64,000 nt of DNA from Shouchella shacheensis (GTDB lineage Bacteria > Bacillota > Bacilli > Bacillales > Bacillaceae_D): positions 1-64,000 of the forward strand of contig NZ_KQ947394.1 in NCBI RefSeq assembly GCF_001484965.1, in the 5' to 3' direction. Numbering within the stretch: position 1 is the stretch's first letter; each line of letters starts with the position of its first letter. A program made the translations under genes and the position numbers. Of this stretch, positions 23,597-31,617 are shown one piece after another. The notes beneath the pieces are model-generated. The model was given only the letters and a program-made list of their open reading frames with translations, was not told the DNA's origin and made no database searches.

Positions 23597-24829
23597 ATGG
23601 CCAATGCTTCACTCTCTGAAAGGCTGAAATCAAAAGCAAAAGTCATTGGTCCAGGCGCGATCATTGCCGCTTCGTTCATTGGACCAGGAACTGTTACAAC
23701 GGCAACCAGCGCCGGGGCTTCTTTCGGGTATGCGATCCTTTGGGCGGTCGTATTCTCCATTGTAACGACGATGTTCTTACAAGAGATGGCTGCACGTCTG
23801 GGGATCATTTCAAACAAAGGCCTTGCTAAAGCGATTCGTGATCAATTTTCACAGCCGATTTTAAAGTATGGAACAATCGGTCTCGTTAGCGTCTCTATTG
23901 GCCTCGGCTGCGCTGCTTACATTTCAGGAGATCTAACAGGAGGAGCGCTTGGGTTATCCTTGTTAACCGGCATACCGTCAAACATCATCGGACCAATTCT
24001 CGGTACGATCATTCTCATTCTTGGACTGCTTGGTACGTATAAAGTGTTTGAAAAACTCCTAGTAGCTCTTGTTGTCGTGATGAGCATTACGTTTGTGACG
24101 ACGATGATTGTTGTTCAGCCAAACATCGGCGACGTCTTTCAAGGAGCTTTTGTACCCACTATTCCCAGTGGTTCGATTCTTGTGATTGTGGCTCTGATCG
24201 GCACGACCGTCGTTCCTTATAATTTCTTCATCCATTCATCCAGTGTTCAAGAACGCTGGAGCAAACCTGCCGATTTAAAAGCTGCACGTTGGGATATTAT
24301 CATCTCGATCGGCGTTGGCGGCTTGATCACAGCAGCTATTCTGATTACAGCAGGGGCCGTCATCCGCGGAACAGATGTTGAAAGCGCCGCCGAACTGGCG
24401 CTTGCGCTTGAACCACTTTTAGGAGAATGGTCCACCGCTTTCATTAGCATAGGAATGCTCGCTGCGGGCTTCTCCTCAGCGATCGCCTCTCCACTCGGTG
24501 CTGCTTATACAATTAGTGGCATCATGAACTGGGGAACCGGCTTTAACAGTCGGCGCTTTAAACTGATTTTCGCGATCGTCATTATGATCGGCATTGGAGC
24601 ATCGGCAACAAACTTTGAACCTTTGAGTATCATCTTATTTGCGCAAGCACTTAACGGCGCCATCCTACCCATTGTTGCGATTTTCTTGCTCATTGTCGTC
24701 AATAACAAAAATTTGCTTGGCAACTACGTCAATTCCCTTAAGCTAAACATCGTTGGCGGTGTCATTGTGCTGATCTGCATTGGTCTTGGAACGTATAGCT
24801 TGATTGATGCGGTGCAAGCGTTTCTTTAA
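23597..24829 (+). CDS. NRAMP family divalent metal transporter-like protein with altered TM1 motif
   Basis: This 410-residue protein has the 11-12 TM NRAMP layout (VIGPGAIIAASFIGPGTVTTATSAGASFGYAILW first; then VVPYNFFIHSSSVQERW in TM6). In MntH/NRAMP transporters TM1 carries DPGN, whose Asp and Asn bind Mn2+ or Fe2+; here the same position reads GPGT, so both ligands are gone. The TM6 motif is also changed (VPYN instead of MPHN). It therefore belongs to a divergent NRAMP branch that may carry a different ion or solute. Ribosome site AGGAGG. Confidence 0.82.
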   Translation: MANASLSERLKSKAKVIGPGAIIAASFIGPGTVTTATSAGASFGYAILWAVVFSIVTTMFLQEMAARLGIISNKGLAKAIRDQFSQPILKYGTIGLVSVSIGLGCAAYISGDLTGGALGLSLLTGIPSNIIGPILGTIILILGLLGTYKVFEKLLVALVVVMSITFVTTMIVVQPNIGDVFQGAFVPTIPSGSILVIVALIGTTVVPYNFFIHSSSVQERWSKPADLKAARWDIIISIGVGGLITAAILITAGAVIRGTDVESAAELALALEPLLGEWSTAFISIGMLAAGFSSAIASPLGAAYTISGIMNWGTGFNSRRFKLIFAIVIMIGIGASATNFEPLSIILFAQALNGAILPIVAIFLLIVVNNKNLLGNYVNSLKLNIVGGVIVLICIGLGTYSLIDAVQAFL

Positions 24830-24837
24830 GTCACCGC

Positions 24838-24875
24838 GGGAAAACTCTCTTCAGTAAAACGGAGAGAATTTTCCC
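24838..24875 (+). terminator. Hairpin after the NRAMP-like gene
   Basis: GGGAAAACTCTC (24838-24849) pairs with GAGAGAATTTTCCC (24862-24875) with small internal loops. No T run follows, so termination efficiency is uncertain. Confidence 0.45.
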
Positions 24876-24886
24876 AACCTGAAGAC

Positions 24887-24913
24887 GTTTGAACTCCCCC
24901 CTCTTCCGGCTAT
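24887..24913 (+). promoter_or_regulatory. Sigma-B-like promoter of sodC
   Basis: GTTTGA (24887-24892), 15-bp spacer, GGCTAT (24908-24913), 45 bp upstream of the SOD start. Stress control of a superoxide dismutase would be reasonable. Confidence 0.4.
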
Positions 24914-24958
24914 AGCATTCTGAGACTACTTTAGGTTTTAGAAAGGGGACTTAGTAAC

Positions 24959-25588
24959 ATGAAAGTTTTAAAAACAGTGGGGCTGTGTGGCGTTGCGGGA
25001 TTGCTTGTTGCTTGCGGGAATGGTGACTTAGAAGAAACCAGCGATCCTGGAACCGAAGATCAAGGAACGGATCAAAGCGCAGAGGAGGACGTTGTCTCCC
25101 TCGCCACTATGGAAGACGTGGGTGGCGAATCGCTCGGAGAGGTCCATTTTTCCGAGCAAGAGAGCGGCCAGACCATGGTGAATGTTGAGGTCGAAGGGTT
25201 GCCTGCAGGAGGAGTCCACGGCTTCCACGTGCATGAAAACAATGCCTGTGATGCGGACGACAGCGAAGGCGCATTCATGTCAGCCGGAAGTCATTACAAT
25301 CCGGAAGACACGGATCACGCAAATCATGCCGGGGACATGCCTCCCCTTTTCGTTAATGAAGACGGTTCAGCTGCGATGACCGTTGTGGTCGATGGCTTTA
25401 CGCCGGAAGATCTGGTTGAAAATGGTGCAGTTATTATCCATGAAGGTCCTGACAATGTTGGAAACATTCCAGACCGCTATCAGTCAGAGGAACAAGAGGA
25501 ACCTGGGCCCGATGAAGAAACCCTTAGTACTGGGGACGCCGGTGACCGCCTTGCGTGTGGGGTCATTGAGGCCAATGAGGATACGTAA
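24959..25588 (+). CDS. sodC: Cu/Zn superoxide dismutase, lipoprotein
   Basis: The 209-residue precursor has a lipobox LLVAC (Cys about residue 20), an acidic linker and a SodC domain: GFHVHENNAC and SAGSHYNPE give metal-binding histidines, HANHAGDMPPL the Zn region, IIHEGPDNVG further on, and GDAGDRLACGVI holds the catalytic Arg and the second disulfide Cys. It converts superoxide to peroxide at the outside of the membrane. An insertion rich in Glu and Pro (about residues 180-192) is family-variable. Ribosome site AAAGGGGAC. Confidence 0.93.
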   Translation: MKVLKTVGLCGVAGLLVACGNGDLEETSDPGTEDQGTDQSAEEDVVSLATMEDVGGESLGEVHFSEQESGQTMVNVEVEGLPAGGVHGFHVHENNACDADDSEGAFMSAGSHYNPEDTDHANHAGDMPPLFVNEDGSAAMTVVVDGFTPEDLVENGAVIIHEGPDNVGNIPDRYQSEEQEEPGPDEETLSTGDAGDRLACGVIEANEDT

Positions 25589-25803
25589 GAAACCACCTCA
25601 AACCACTATGTCTTGGAGATGAAAGTGAATCAAATCAGGAACAGCAACCCTCAGTTCTTTGCTACTTCACGTCCCCAAAGACTGTCATATCGTTTGCTTT
25701 CTCGCATATGTTTGTAGGGTGGGGACAAAAGTCAACCTGACTCAGAGCAGCTGTTCTTTCGAAGATTGCATGGTTGCTCTTCCCTGCGACAATATAAACA
25801 ACG

Positions 25804-25845
25804 AAAACAGGGGCGGAACCTCGCGTGGTTCGCCCCTGTTTCTTT
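25804..25845. terminator. Bidirectional terminator
   Basis: AAACAGGGGCGGAACC pairs with GGTTCGCCCCTGTTT around a GCGT loop. T-rich sequence lies on both sides. It ends the flavodoxin transcript (minus strand), and sodC from the other side. Confidence 0.85.
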
Positions 25846-25859
25846 GTTCTAGTATAAGT

Positions 25860-26540
25860 CTAGCCTTGCATTCCCGCTTTGACCCACTTAGCAACGGTTG
25901 CTGTGCGTCTCGCTTGATGTTTAACGGCTTCTTCGACGTCTTCTTGCATGTTGCCTTCGCCGTCAACAGTGACACTATTGCCGTACGGATTTCCGCCTGA
26001 GGTGAACGCAGTAGCGTCGGTATATCCAGGTGCAGCGACAATCGCGCCCCAGTGGTACATCGTTGTGTAAAGGTTGAGCACTGTCGCCTCCTGGCCGCCG
26101 TGTGGATTTTGCGCGGAAGACATGGCGCTGACCACTTTGTTAGCCAATTTTCCGTTTGCCCATAGGCCTCCAGCTGTATCAAAGAACTGCTTCACTTGCC
26201 CTGGAACGTTTCCGAAACGAGTCGGTACGCTGAAAATATATGAATCGGCCCAGTCAAGATCGTCTGTTGTCACTTCAGGAACGTCTTTCGTTTCTTCGAC
26301 ATGCGCTTTCCAAGCCGGGTTCGACTCGATCGCGCTGTTTGGCGCAAGTTCTGGCACTTTAAGTAGTTTCACTTCTGCCCCTGTGGCTGCTGCCGCTTCT
26401 TTGGCCCACTGCGCCATTTGGTAGTTTGTTCCGGTTGAGCTATAATAAATGACTGCTAGTTTTACGTTTTCCACTTGAATCGACTCCTCTTTTGGTTGAT
26501 TATTGTCTTCGTTCCCGAATAATCTTGATAAAAAACCCAT
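25860..26540 (-). CDS. WrbA-type NAD(P)H:quinone oxidoreductase (flavodoxin fold)
   Basis: The 226-residue protein has the FMN phosphate loop YYSSTGTNYQMAQW, the PTRFGNVPGQVKQFFDTAGGLWANGKLANK signature of WrbA and the dimer region GGQEATVLNLYTTMYHWG. WrbA enzymes reduce quinones by two electrons, avoiding semiquinone radicals. A roughly 26-residue N-terminal extension (NEDNNQPKEE) is not typical; an alternative GTG start with GAGGAG upstream would give the usual length. It lies downstream of the VOC dioxygenase gene, fitting an MhqR-controlled quinone-detoxification operon. Confidence 0.88.
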   Translation of the reverse strand: MGFLSRLFGNEDNNQPKEESIQVENVKLAVIYYSSTGTNYQMAQWAKEAAAATGAEVKLLKVPELAPNSAIESNPAWKAHVEETKDVPEVTTDDLDWADSYIFSVPTRFGNVPGQVKQFFDTAGGLWANGKLANKVVSAMSSAQNPHGGQEATVLNLYTTMYHWGAIVAAPGYTDATAFTSGGNPYGNSVTVDGEGNMQEDVEEAVKHQARRTATVAKWVKAGMQG

Positions 26541-26626
26541 GATTTACTCCATCTCCTTAGCTAAATTCTTTTTGTCGCTCACCTCCAGCTTTAGTCTGGA
26601 CGTTTTAACTGACTCCCCAACAGCTT

Positions 26627-27571
26627 CTACAGCTTTTCGATTTCACGAACAGTTGCCGGCTGAAGGATTTGTTCAATTTTCGCCCGTTGGGGCTCATACC
26701 AATCAGGCAATTTCAGTGCCTCTCCCATTGTCTCGTATGACTCATCGTGGGCAAAGCCTGGCGGATCAGTGGCGATTTCAAAAAGGATTTCCCCATGCTC
26801 ACGAAAATAGATCGCGTTAAAATACTGCCTAGGTTGTACCGGCGTAACGTGATAGCCCGCACTCTCGACATGTTGCTTCCAGTCAAGTTGATCGTCATCG
26901 TCATTCGCACGGTAGGCGATATGATGCACCGTACCGACACCTAACGCCCCGCGAGCGACCGCCTGTTGCCAGACATCCACGGTGTTGCCAATGTCCGCTT
27001 TTGAACGGAAGCGAACGTAGCCCCCTTCTTCCCCGACGCGCTCAAAGCCCATCGTTTCTTCTAGAAGTTCTGACGTTTTCTCGGGCTGACTTGTCAACAA
27101 AACCGCTCCAGCAAAGCCTTTGATGGCCTCTGCCGGGGACACACCGTTGAATGACCACTCACTGGCCTTCCCCTCGTAGCGTTCAACGAGCGCAAGCTGC
27201 AGGCCATGAGTATCGGTGAACGTGACAGAGCGCTCGCCGAAGCGTTCTTCGACACGATAGCTAACACCGAATGTTTCTAGTCTCTCTTCCCAAAATGACA
27301 TGGACCCGTTTGGCACGGCGAATGCGGTCGTTCCTACTTGACCTGCACCGATCCGCCCCTGATGCGCCCCTGGCCACGGGAAAAACGTCATAATCGTCCC
27401 CGGGTTTCCTCCATCGTCCCCAAAATAGAGATGATACGTGCCCGGGTCATCGAAGTTAATCGTCTTTTTCACAAGACGAAGACCAAGCACACCTGCATAG
27501 AAATCAACATTCTCCTGCGGATCGCCGACAATCGCTGTAATATGATGGATTCCAAGCGTACGTTTGCCCAT
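26627..27571 (-). CDS. VOC-superfamily ring-cleaving dioxygenase (MhqO/MhqA type)
   Basis: This 314-residue protein has two vicinal-oxygen-chelate halves: GIHHITAIVGDPQENVDFYAGVLGLRLVKKT begins the first, and GVGTVHHIAYRANDDD begins the second. His in IHHITA and VHHIA and Glu in EIATDPPGF fit the metal site. Related Bacillus proteins (MhqA, MhqE, MhqO) cleave hydroquinone-thiol or catechol adducts. ATG 27571 follows GGGAG; the longer GTG-initiated frame overlaps this. A consensus promoter with operator-like repeats lies upstream at 27650-27737. Confidence 0.88.
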   Translation of the reverse strand: MGKRTLGIHHITAIVGDPQENVDFYAGVLGLRLVKKTINFDDPGTYHLYFGDDGGNPGTIMTFFPWPGAHQGRIGAGQVGTTAFAVPNGSMSFWEERLETFGVSYRVEERFGERSVTFTDTHGLQLALVERYEGKASEWSFNGVSPAEAIKGFAGAVLLTSQPEKTSELLEETMGFERVGEEGGYVRFRSKADIGNTVDVWQQAVARGALGVGTVHHIAYRANDDDDQLDWKQHVESAGYHVTPVQPRQYFNAIYFREHGEILFEIATDPPGFAHDESYETMGEALKLPDWYEPQRAKIEQILQPATVREIEKL

Positions 27572-27649
27572 AGCCTTCACTCCCTTCCATTATTTATACA
27601 TTGCCCCTACAAGAGAAGCTTTTCTATTTCCCTCGAAGTCAACTATTCC

Positions 27650-27737
27650 TAATTTGAGATATGTGAGAAAAACAAAACCCCTAAATGGGATGTCCTTAAT
27701 TCGAGATAATTATATCGAGTCTCCTCACAGTTGTCAA
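27650..27737 (-). promoter_or_regulatory. Consensus promoter with MhqR-like operator motifs
   Basis: Minus-strand -35 TTGACA (27732-27737), 17-bp spacer, -10 TATAAT (27709-27714): a perfect sigma-A match. TTAATTCGAGATAA (27696-27709) touches the -10, and a second copy, TAATTTGAGATAT, is at 27650-27662. On the minus strand these read ATCTCGAATT-like, resembling half of the Bacillus MhqR operator. Confidence 0.7.
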
Positions 27738-27746
27738 CCACCTTTT

Positions 27747-28199
27747 TTACAATTCTTGCGCATGTACACCTAGCTTTTTAAGCTGTTTAATCAGTGCATC
27801 TTTCTCCTCTGTGGAAAGTCCTCCCATAATTTCTGAAATCGCTTTTCGGTGATCCGGGAAGATGTCGTCAAGAAATTGATACCCCGTTTCTGTCAGTGTC
27901 ACAAACGTCACGCGACGGTCTTGGGGACAGCGTCTCCGCGTTGTATATCCCCGTTTTTCAAGTTTATCCACGACATACGTGATGCTGCTGCTAGCGATTA
28001 ATACTTTTTCGCCAATTTTCTGTACGGGCTGGTCTCCCTTGCTGTAGAGTACCTCCATGACGGCAAATTCCGTCGGGTTCAGGCCGTGGGAGCGAATATC
28101 TTTCTCGATTTTTTTCTTGATAGCTTCTAATGTCCGCGTCAGCACCACGAACAGCTTCATCGAGCGTTCTTCTTCTAGTGTCTCATTCTCATTAGCCAT
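27747..28199 (-). CDS. MarR family repressor, MhqR-like
   Basis: This 150-residue winged-helix regulator has MKLFVVLTRTLEAIKKKIEKDIRSHGLNPTEFAVMEVLYSKGDQPVQKIGEKVL and the wing region RCPQDRRVTFVTLT. The phrase GLNPTEFAVMEVLYxKGDQP is close to Bacillus MhqR (YkvE), a sensor of quinone and catechol stress. It is directly upstream of the dioxygenase and WrbA-like genes, the typical MhqR targets. The wide operator candidate at 27650-27718 lies just downstream of its own stop. Confidence 0.85.
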   Translation of the reverse strand: MANENETLEEERSMKLFVVLTRTLEAIKKKIEKDIRSHGLNPTEFAVMEVLYSKGDQPVQKIGEKVLIASSSITYVVDKLEKRGYTTRRRCPQDRRVTFVTLTETGYQFLDDIFPDHRKAISEIMGGLSTEEKDALIKQLKKLGVHAQEL

Positions 28200-28241
28200 C
28201 GCTTTGGGCTCCCTTGCTCTTTGAGTGTTTACTTGAAGAAC

Positions 28242-28270
28242 ATTGTATGAGTGTTTTTCAGCACTGTCAA
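28242..28270 (-). promoter_or_regulatory. Promoter of the MarR gene
   Basis: Minus-strand -35 TTGACA (28265-28270), 17-bp spacer, -10 TACAAT (28242-28247), 43 bp before the start. Confidence 0.75.
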
Positions 28271-28340
28271 CCTGTCCAGTCTGGGTTATGGGTAGAGGCG
28301 CTGAAACGATCTTCTTCCTAATTCCTGTTTCGGCGTTCGT

Positions 28341-28366
28341 GTTTGTCCACCCACAGAAAAGGGTAT
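28341..28366 (+). promoter_or_regulatory. Sigma-B-like promoter of the small lipoprotein gene
   Basis: GTTTGT (28341-28346), 14-bp spacer, GGGTAT (28361-28366). This is the best sigma-B-like match in the window, 39 bp before the start codon. Confidence 0.5.
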
Positions 28367-28404
28367 AAAAGCCCTATACAGCCATTCTTTTGGAGGTTTC
28401 ATTG

Positions 28405-28785
28405 ATGAAAAAACGAACACTAGCATTTGCCACACTCTTTGTTCTATCGGCTTGTGGCGATAGCGATTATTCAACGAACGGGGAGAATTGGAGCGCTGAA
28501 CTCTATACAGACAGCGACACATCCGGGACATTGATCGACCTTTCCTATGACGGCGATGAGGATGTAACTGGCAACGAAGCTATCTATACGTATACCGCCA
28601 CATGGCATGAGGATGAGGGCGCACCTACTGAGTTTGCCGTTCCATCTGAAGATGAAACAGAATCGATTCAAGCCAACGAAATGGATGTGGGTGAATTGAT
28701 GGAAGAAAATAATACGCTATCGATCACGGTTGAATGGGAAGATGGAAGCGGAGAGGCGCAAACAGAAGAGCTTGTGATTAGTTAA
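28405..28785 (+). CDS. Small lipoprotein of unknown function
   Basis: The 126-residue precursor has a short signal and lipobox LSAC (Cys about residue 17). The mature part is acidic with beta-strand character (WSAELYTDSDTSGTLIDLSY, YTYTATWHEDE), ending SGEAQTEELVIS. No domain was recognised. ATG 28405 follows TGGAGG. Its stop codon is followed at once by repeat R7. Confidence 0.7.
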   Translation: MKKRTLAFATLFVLSACGDSDYSTNGENWSAELYTDSDTSGTLIDLSYDGDEDVTGNEAIYTYTATWHEDEGAPTEFAVPSEDETESIQANEMDVGELMEENNTLSITVEWEDGSGEAQTEELVIS

Positions 28786-28786
28786 T

Positions 28787-28910
28787 CCGAAAAGCGCAGG
28801 CGGGTCGCTTAGGAGCGCGAATTTTGGAGACCCGATAATAGAAATCCTGACCTTCGATTTCGTTATCGGGGCGAAAAATCTCGACGCTTCTACCCGCCGG
28901 AGCTGGACAA
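28787..28910 (+). repeat. 3'-UTR hairpin repeat, copy R7
   Basis: It starts one base after the lipoprotein stop. CCCGATAA (28831-28838) pairs exactly with TTATCGGG (28863-28870), and GAAATC (28841-28846) with GATTTC (28856-28861). Compared with R9, both sides of these arms changed together. Confidence 0.85.
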
Positions 28911-28938
28911 AGCCACGAGGCCCAGCCTCATGGCTTTT
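28909..28938. terminator. Bidirectional terminator at the end of nnr
   Basis: AAAGCCACGAGGC pairs with GCCTCATGGCTTTT. It serves the lipoprotein/R7 transcript; the nnr stop codon is inside its right arm. Confidence 0.75.
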
Positions 28939-30484
28939 CGTTCGCGTCATTATTTTTATGAAGTTCTCTAAACGCCTCTCCTACCCCCTCCATAATCTCA
29001 CTCGGGGTCAGGGTCTCCACTGTTGTCTTTCCTTGCGCCAGCAAAAAGTCCGCCGTATGGCCATGTAAAAACACCGCCGTCGAAAGAGCAATTTGTTTAT
29101 TTATCCCACGTGCCACAAAAGCAGCGATCATGCCGGTGAGAACATCGCCCGATCCCCCTTTGGCCAGCCCCGCGTTGCCGCTATCGTTGATCCATGTCCT
29201 TCCTTCGGGCGTGGCAACAAGCGTATTCGGGCCTTTAAGAACGACGTAGACTCCGTAGTCGCAAGCAAACGACTCCGCTACCTCAAAACGGTTGGCATTG
29301 ACTTCCGCGTTTTTCTTCTCTGTCAGTGCCGCCATTTCGCCTGTATGTGGGGTGATAATGAGTGGGGGTTTACGCTCCCTTACCTTATCAAGCATCTCGC
29401 CGAGAAAATGCAGGCCATCAGCATCCACGACCAGCGGCCCTTCGTAGTGCTCGATCAACACTTGGAACATCTCTCCACTCGCTTCACTGCGCCCTATCCC
29501 TGGACCTATAGCGATAACCTGTTTTCCGTCGCGAAGGAAAAACAGCTCCTCTCGGCTTGGAGCAAGCGCTCCTTCAACATGGCTCATCGGTGCATACATC
29601 ACTTCTTTCACGTGGGAGGCAATGACAGGAAGGTTTTCTTTGACAGTCCCCAGAGTTGTAAGGCCTGCCCCGCTTTTAACGGCTGCCTCGCTGACAAAGG
29701 CAGCCGCCCCTGGCATTGCTTGACTACCTGCAATAATACCAACTTTGCCATTCTGTCCTTTGTGGCTGTCAGGAGCTCGCTTTTGCCAGTGAGCCATCGT
29801 AGCATTTGCCCCCCACACCCGGCGCTCGGTGGTGACTTGCTCCAGCGCTAGCGGCGGGATTCCGATGGGAAGGACGTCGGTCTCGCCGTAGTAACGGCGG
29901 GCTGGATAAGTGTAATAGCTTCGTTTTGGCAGCTGCAGCGTAAAGGTGCGATTCGCTCTGATGGCTCCTGCTGGCACGGGGGATTCATCAGCCGGGACCC
30001 CGCTCGGCAGATCCACAGCGACCACGATTTTCCCTGCTTGATTCACGTCTTCAATGAGGGAAGCGTACGGCTCTCGAACCTCCCCTGAGACGCCTGTATC
30101 AAGCAAGGCATCAACAATCACATCCACCCGCAGAAGCATTTGGGACAGCTGATTTTCCTCTAGAGCAGACCACCCATACCCAGCATTTTCATAGATCTCT
30201 TTATGTAATTTGGCATCGCCCGTGAACGTCTCCTCCTTCGGCACGACACAAACGTCTACGCCTCTGCCCATGTCCTGAAGCACCCGAGCGATGACAAACC
30301 CATCTCCTCCATTGTTCCCGCTCCCAATCAAAATAAGAAAACGTTCGTTTGTTTCGTAGAGAGAAAGAAGCTGCTCCGCAATCGCACGGCCTGCATTTTC
30401 CATGAGCACCACACCTGGGATGCCTAACTGCTCGATGGTGAAGCGGTCGATGTTCTGCATTTCTGCACCTGTGACGACTCTCAT
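28928..30484 (-). CDS. nnr: Bifunctional NAD(P)H-hydrate epimerase and ADP-dependent dehydratase
   Basis: The 518-residue protein joins an N-terminal YjeF epimerase domain (residues 1-215; ENAGRAIAEQLL, IGSGNNGGDGFVIARVL, VAVDLPSGV) to a C-terminal ribokinase-like dehydratase (KVGIIAGSQAMPGAAAFVSEAA, AIGPGIGRSE, PLVVDADGLHF, ITPHTGEMAALT, NDSGNAGLAKGGSGDVLTGMIAAF). It repairs damaged NADHX and NADPHX in the cytoplasm. The start at 30484 follows AAGGAGG; the longer frame upstream lacks support. Such fused enzymes are usual in Bacillus. Confidence 0.95.
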   Translation of the reverse strand: MRVVTGAEMQNIDRFTIEQLGIPGVVLMENAGRAIAEQLLSLYETNERFLILIGSGNNGGDGFVIARVLQDMGRGVDVCVVPKEETFTGDAKLHKEIYENAGYGWSALEENQLSQMLLRVDVIVDALLDTGVSGEVREPYASLIEDVNQAGKIVVAVDLPSGVPADESPVPAGAIRANRTFTLQLPKRSYYTYPARRYYGETDVLPIGIPPLALEQVTTERRVWGANATMAHWQKRAPDSHKGQNGKVGIIAGSQAMPGAAAFVSEAAVKSGAGLTTLGTVKENLPVIASHVKEVMYAPMSHVEGALAPSREELFFLRDGKQVIAIGPGIGRSEASGEMFQVLIEHYEGPLVVDADGLHFLGEMLDKVRERKPPLIITPHTGEMAALTEKKNAEVNANRFEVAESFACDYGVYVVLKGPNTLVATPEGRTWINDSGNAGLAKGGSGDVLTGMIAAFVARGINKQIALSTAVFLHGHTADFLLAQGKTTVETLTPSEIMEGVGEAFRELHKNNDANEKP

Positions 30485-30811
30485 CTGCTTTGCCTCCTTA
30501 GAGATTTGGTTAGAGGTCTTTACCCGTTTTGATTGAGGGTGAATACTAAAAGTTAGTGAAAGAAAGAGCAACGGACGGGCGGCGCTCGCTGCTAGCGGCT
30601 CGACATTCACTTGGATCCAACGTCATTATTAACGAGTGCCCTTATACTCGCTTTCTGAATAGAGTACCCATATTGAACCATCCTTACTGTCATCTCTGTG
30701 AACCGAGCACGGGCGAACTAGAAAAGGTTAACCAACATCAATTCGGGGAAAATAGGAAGAAGGGGATTATCTCCCCATACACCTATTCGGCAAAGAAGGG
30801 GACGATTTTGG
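30485..30811. other. Intergenic region between divergent genes
   Basis: No gene was recognised. A short hairpin (GGGGAT-TAT-CTCCCC) is near 30761-30776. The region presumably holds the promoters of nnr and the dehalogenase. Confidence 0.4.
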
Positions 30812-31474
30812 ATGGTTCAAGCATATGTATTTGATGTATACGGTACATTATTTGATGTACATTCTGTAAGGACGGATGTCGAACGATTTTATCCCGGGAA
30901 AGGAAAGCATCTTAGTACCATTTGGCGGGAAAAACAAATTCACTACTCCTTCCTGAGGCAAATCATGGGCAGGTACCACTCGTTTTATGATGTCACAAGA
31001 GATGCCTTACGTTTTGCGGCAAACGCCGTGGAAGTTCCACTTACGCCGAAACTGGAACAACAATTGATGGAAGCCTATTTACATCTTCCTCCATTTGAGG
31101 AGTCGGCACCTGTTCTAACAGCACTTAAAAACAAAGGCAAACAAACCATTGTTTTCTCCAATGGCTCTGTGAATATGCTGCGCCCTCTTCTCCAAAACAG
31201 CGGCCTGGACACATTCATTGACGTCACGCTCAGCGTAGACGAACGCAAGCAATATAAGCCGTCGCCAGCCGCGTACAATTTAATTTTAGAGCACACTGAC
31301 TTAAAACGAGAGCAAATCCTCTTCGCCTCTTCGAACGGATGGGACATTTCAGGAGCGGAAAGCTTTGGGTTTCAGACCGCATGGATTAACCGAAACGGGC
31401 AGCCGCAAGAAGAGCTTCAGCTGTCGCCTGATCATGAGTACGAGGATCTGTCGTTTTTGCCCGAGATTCCCTGA
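30812..31474 (+). CDS. HAD-type 2-haloacid dehalogenase (type II)
   Basis: This 220-residue protein matches type II haloacid dehalogenases. Motif I is AYVFDVYGTLFDV with nucleophile Asp8; then IVFSNGSVNML (motif II), Lys in KQYKPSPAAY (motif III), and FASSNGWDISGAESFG (motif IV). Type II enzymes hydrolyse L-2-haloacids to hydroxyacids, but many Bacillus members have unknown natural substrates. It is a single-gene unit; the ribosome site is AAGGGGAC. Confidence 0.88.
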   Translation: MVQAYVFDVYGTLFDVHSVRTDVERFYPGKGKHLSTIWREKQIHYSFLRQIMGRYHSFYDVTRDALRFAANAVEVPLTPKLEQQLMEAYLHLPPFEESAPVLTALKNKGKQTIVFSNGSVNMLRPLLQNSGLDTFIDVTLSVDERKQYKPSPAAYNLILEHTDLKREQILFASSNGWDISGAESFGFQTAWINRNGQPQEELQLSPDHEYEDLSFLPEIP

Positions 31475-31617
31475 CCACTTTTCTTCTTTTCCTTCAACTA
31501 TTTTTTGTAGTAAAGCAGGAACATGGACCTTACATTGCGAATCTCCTATGTTATATATTCAGAAAGTACAGAAGGAAATCTCTCATGAAACTCCCAAACA
31601 TAGGAGGTGCTTCGGAA

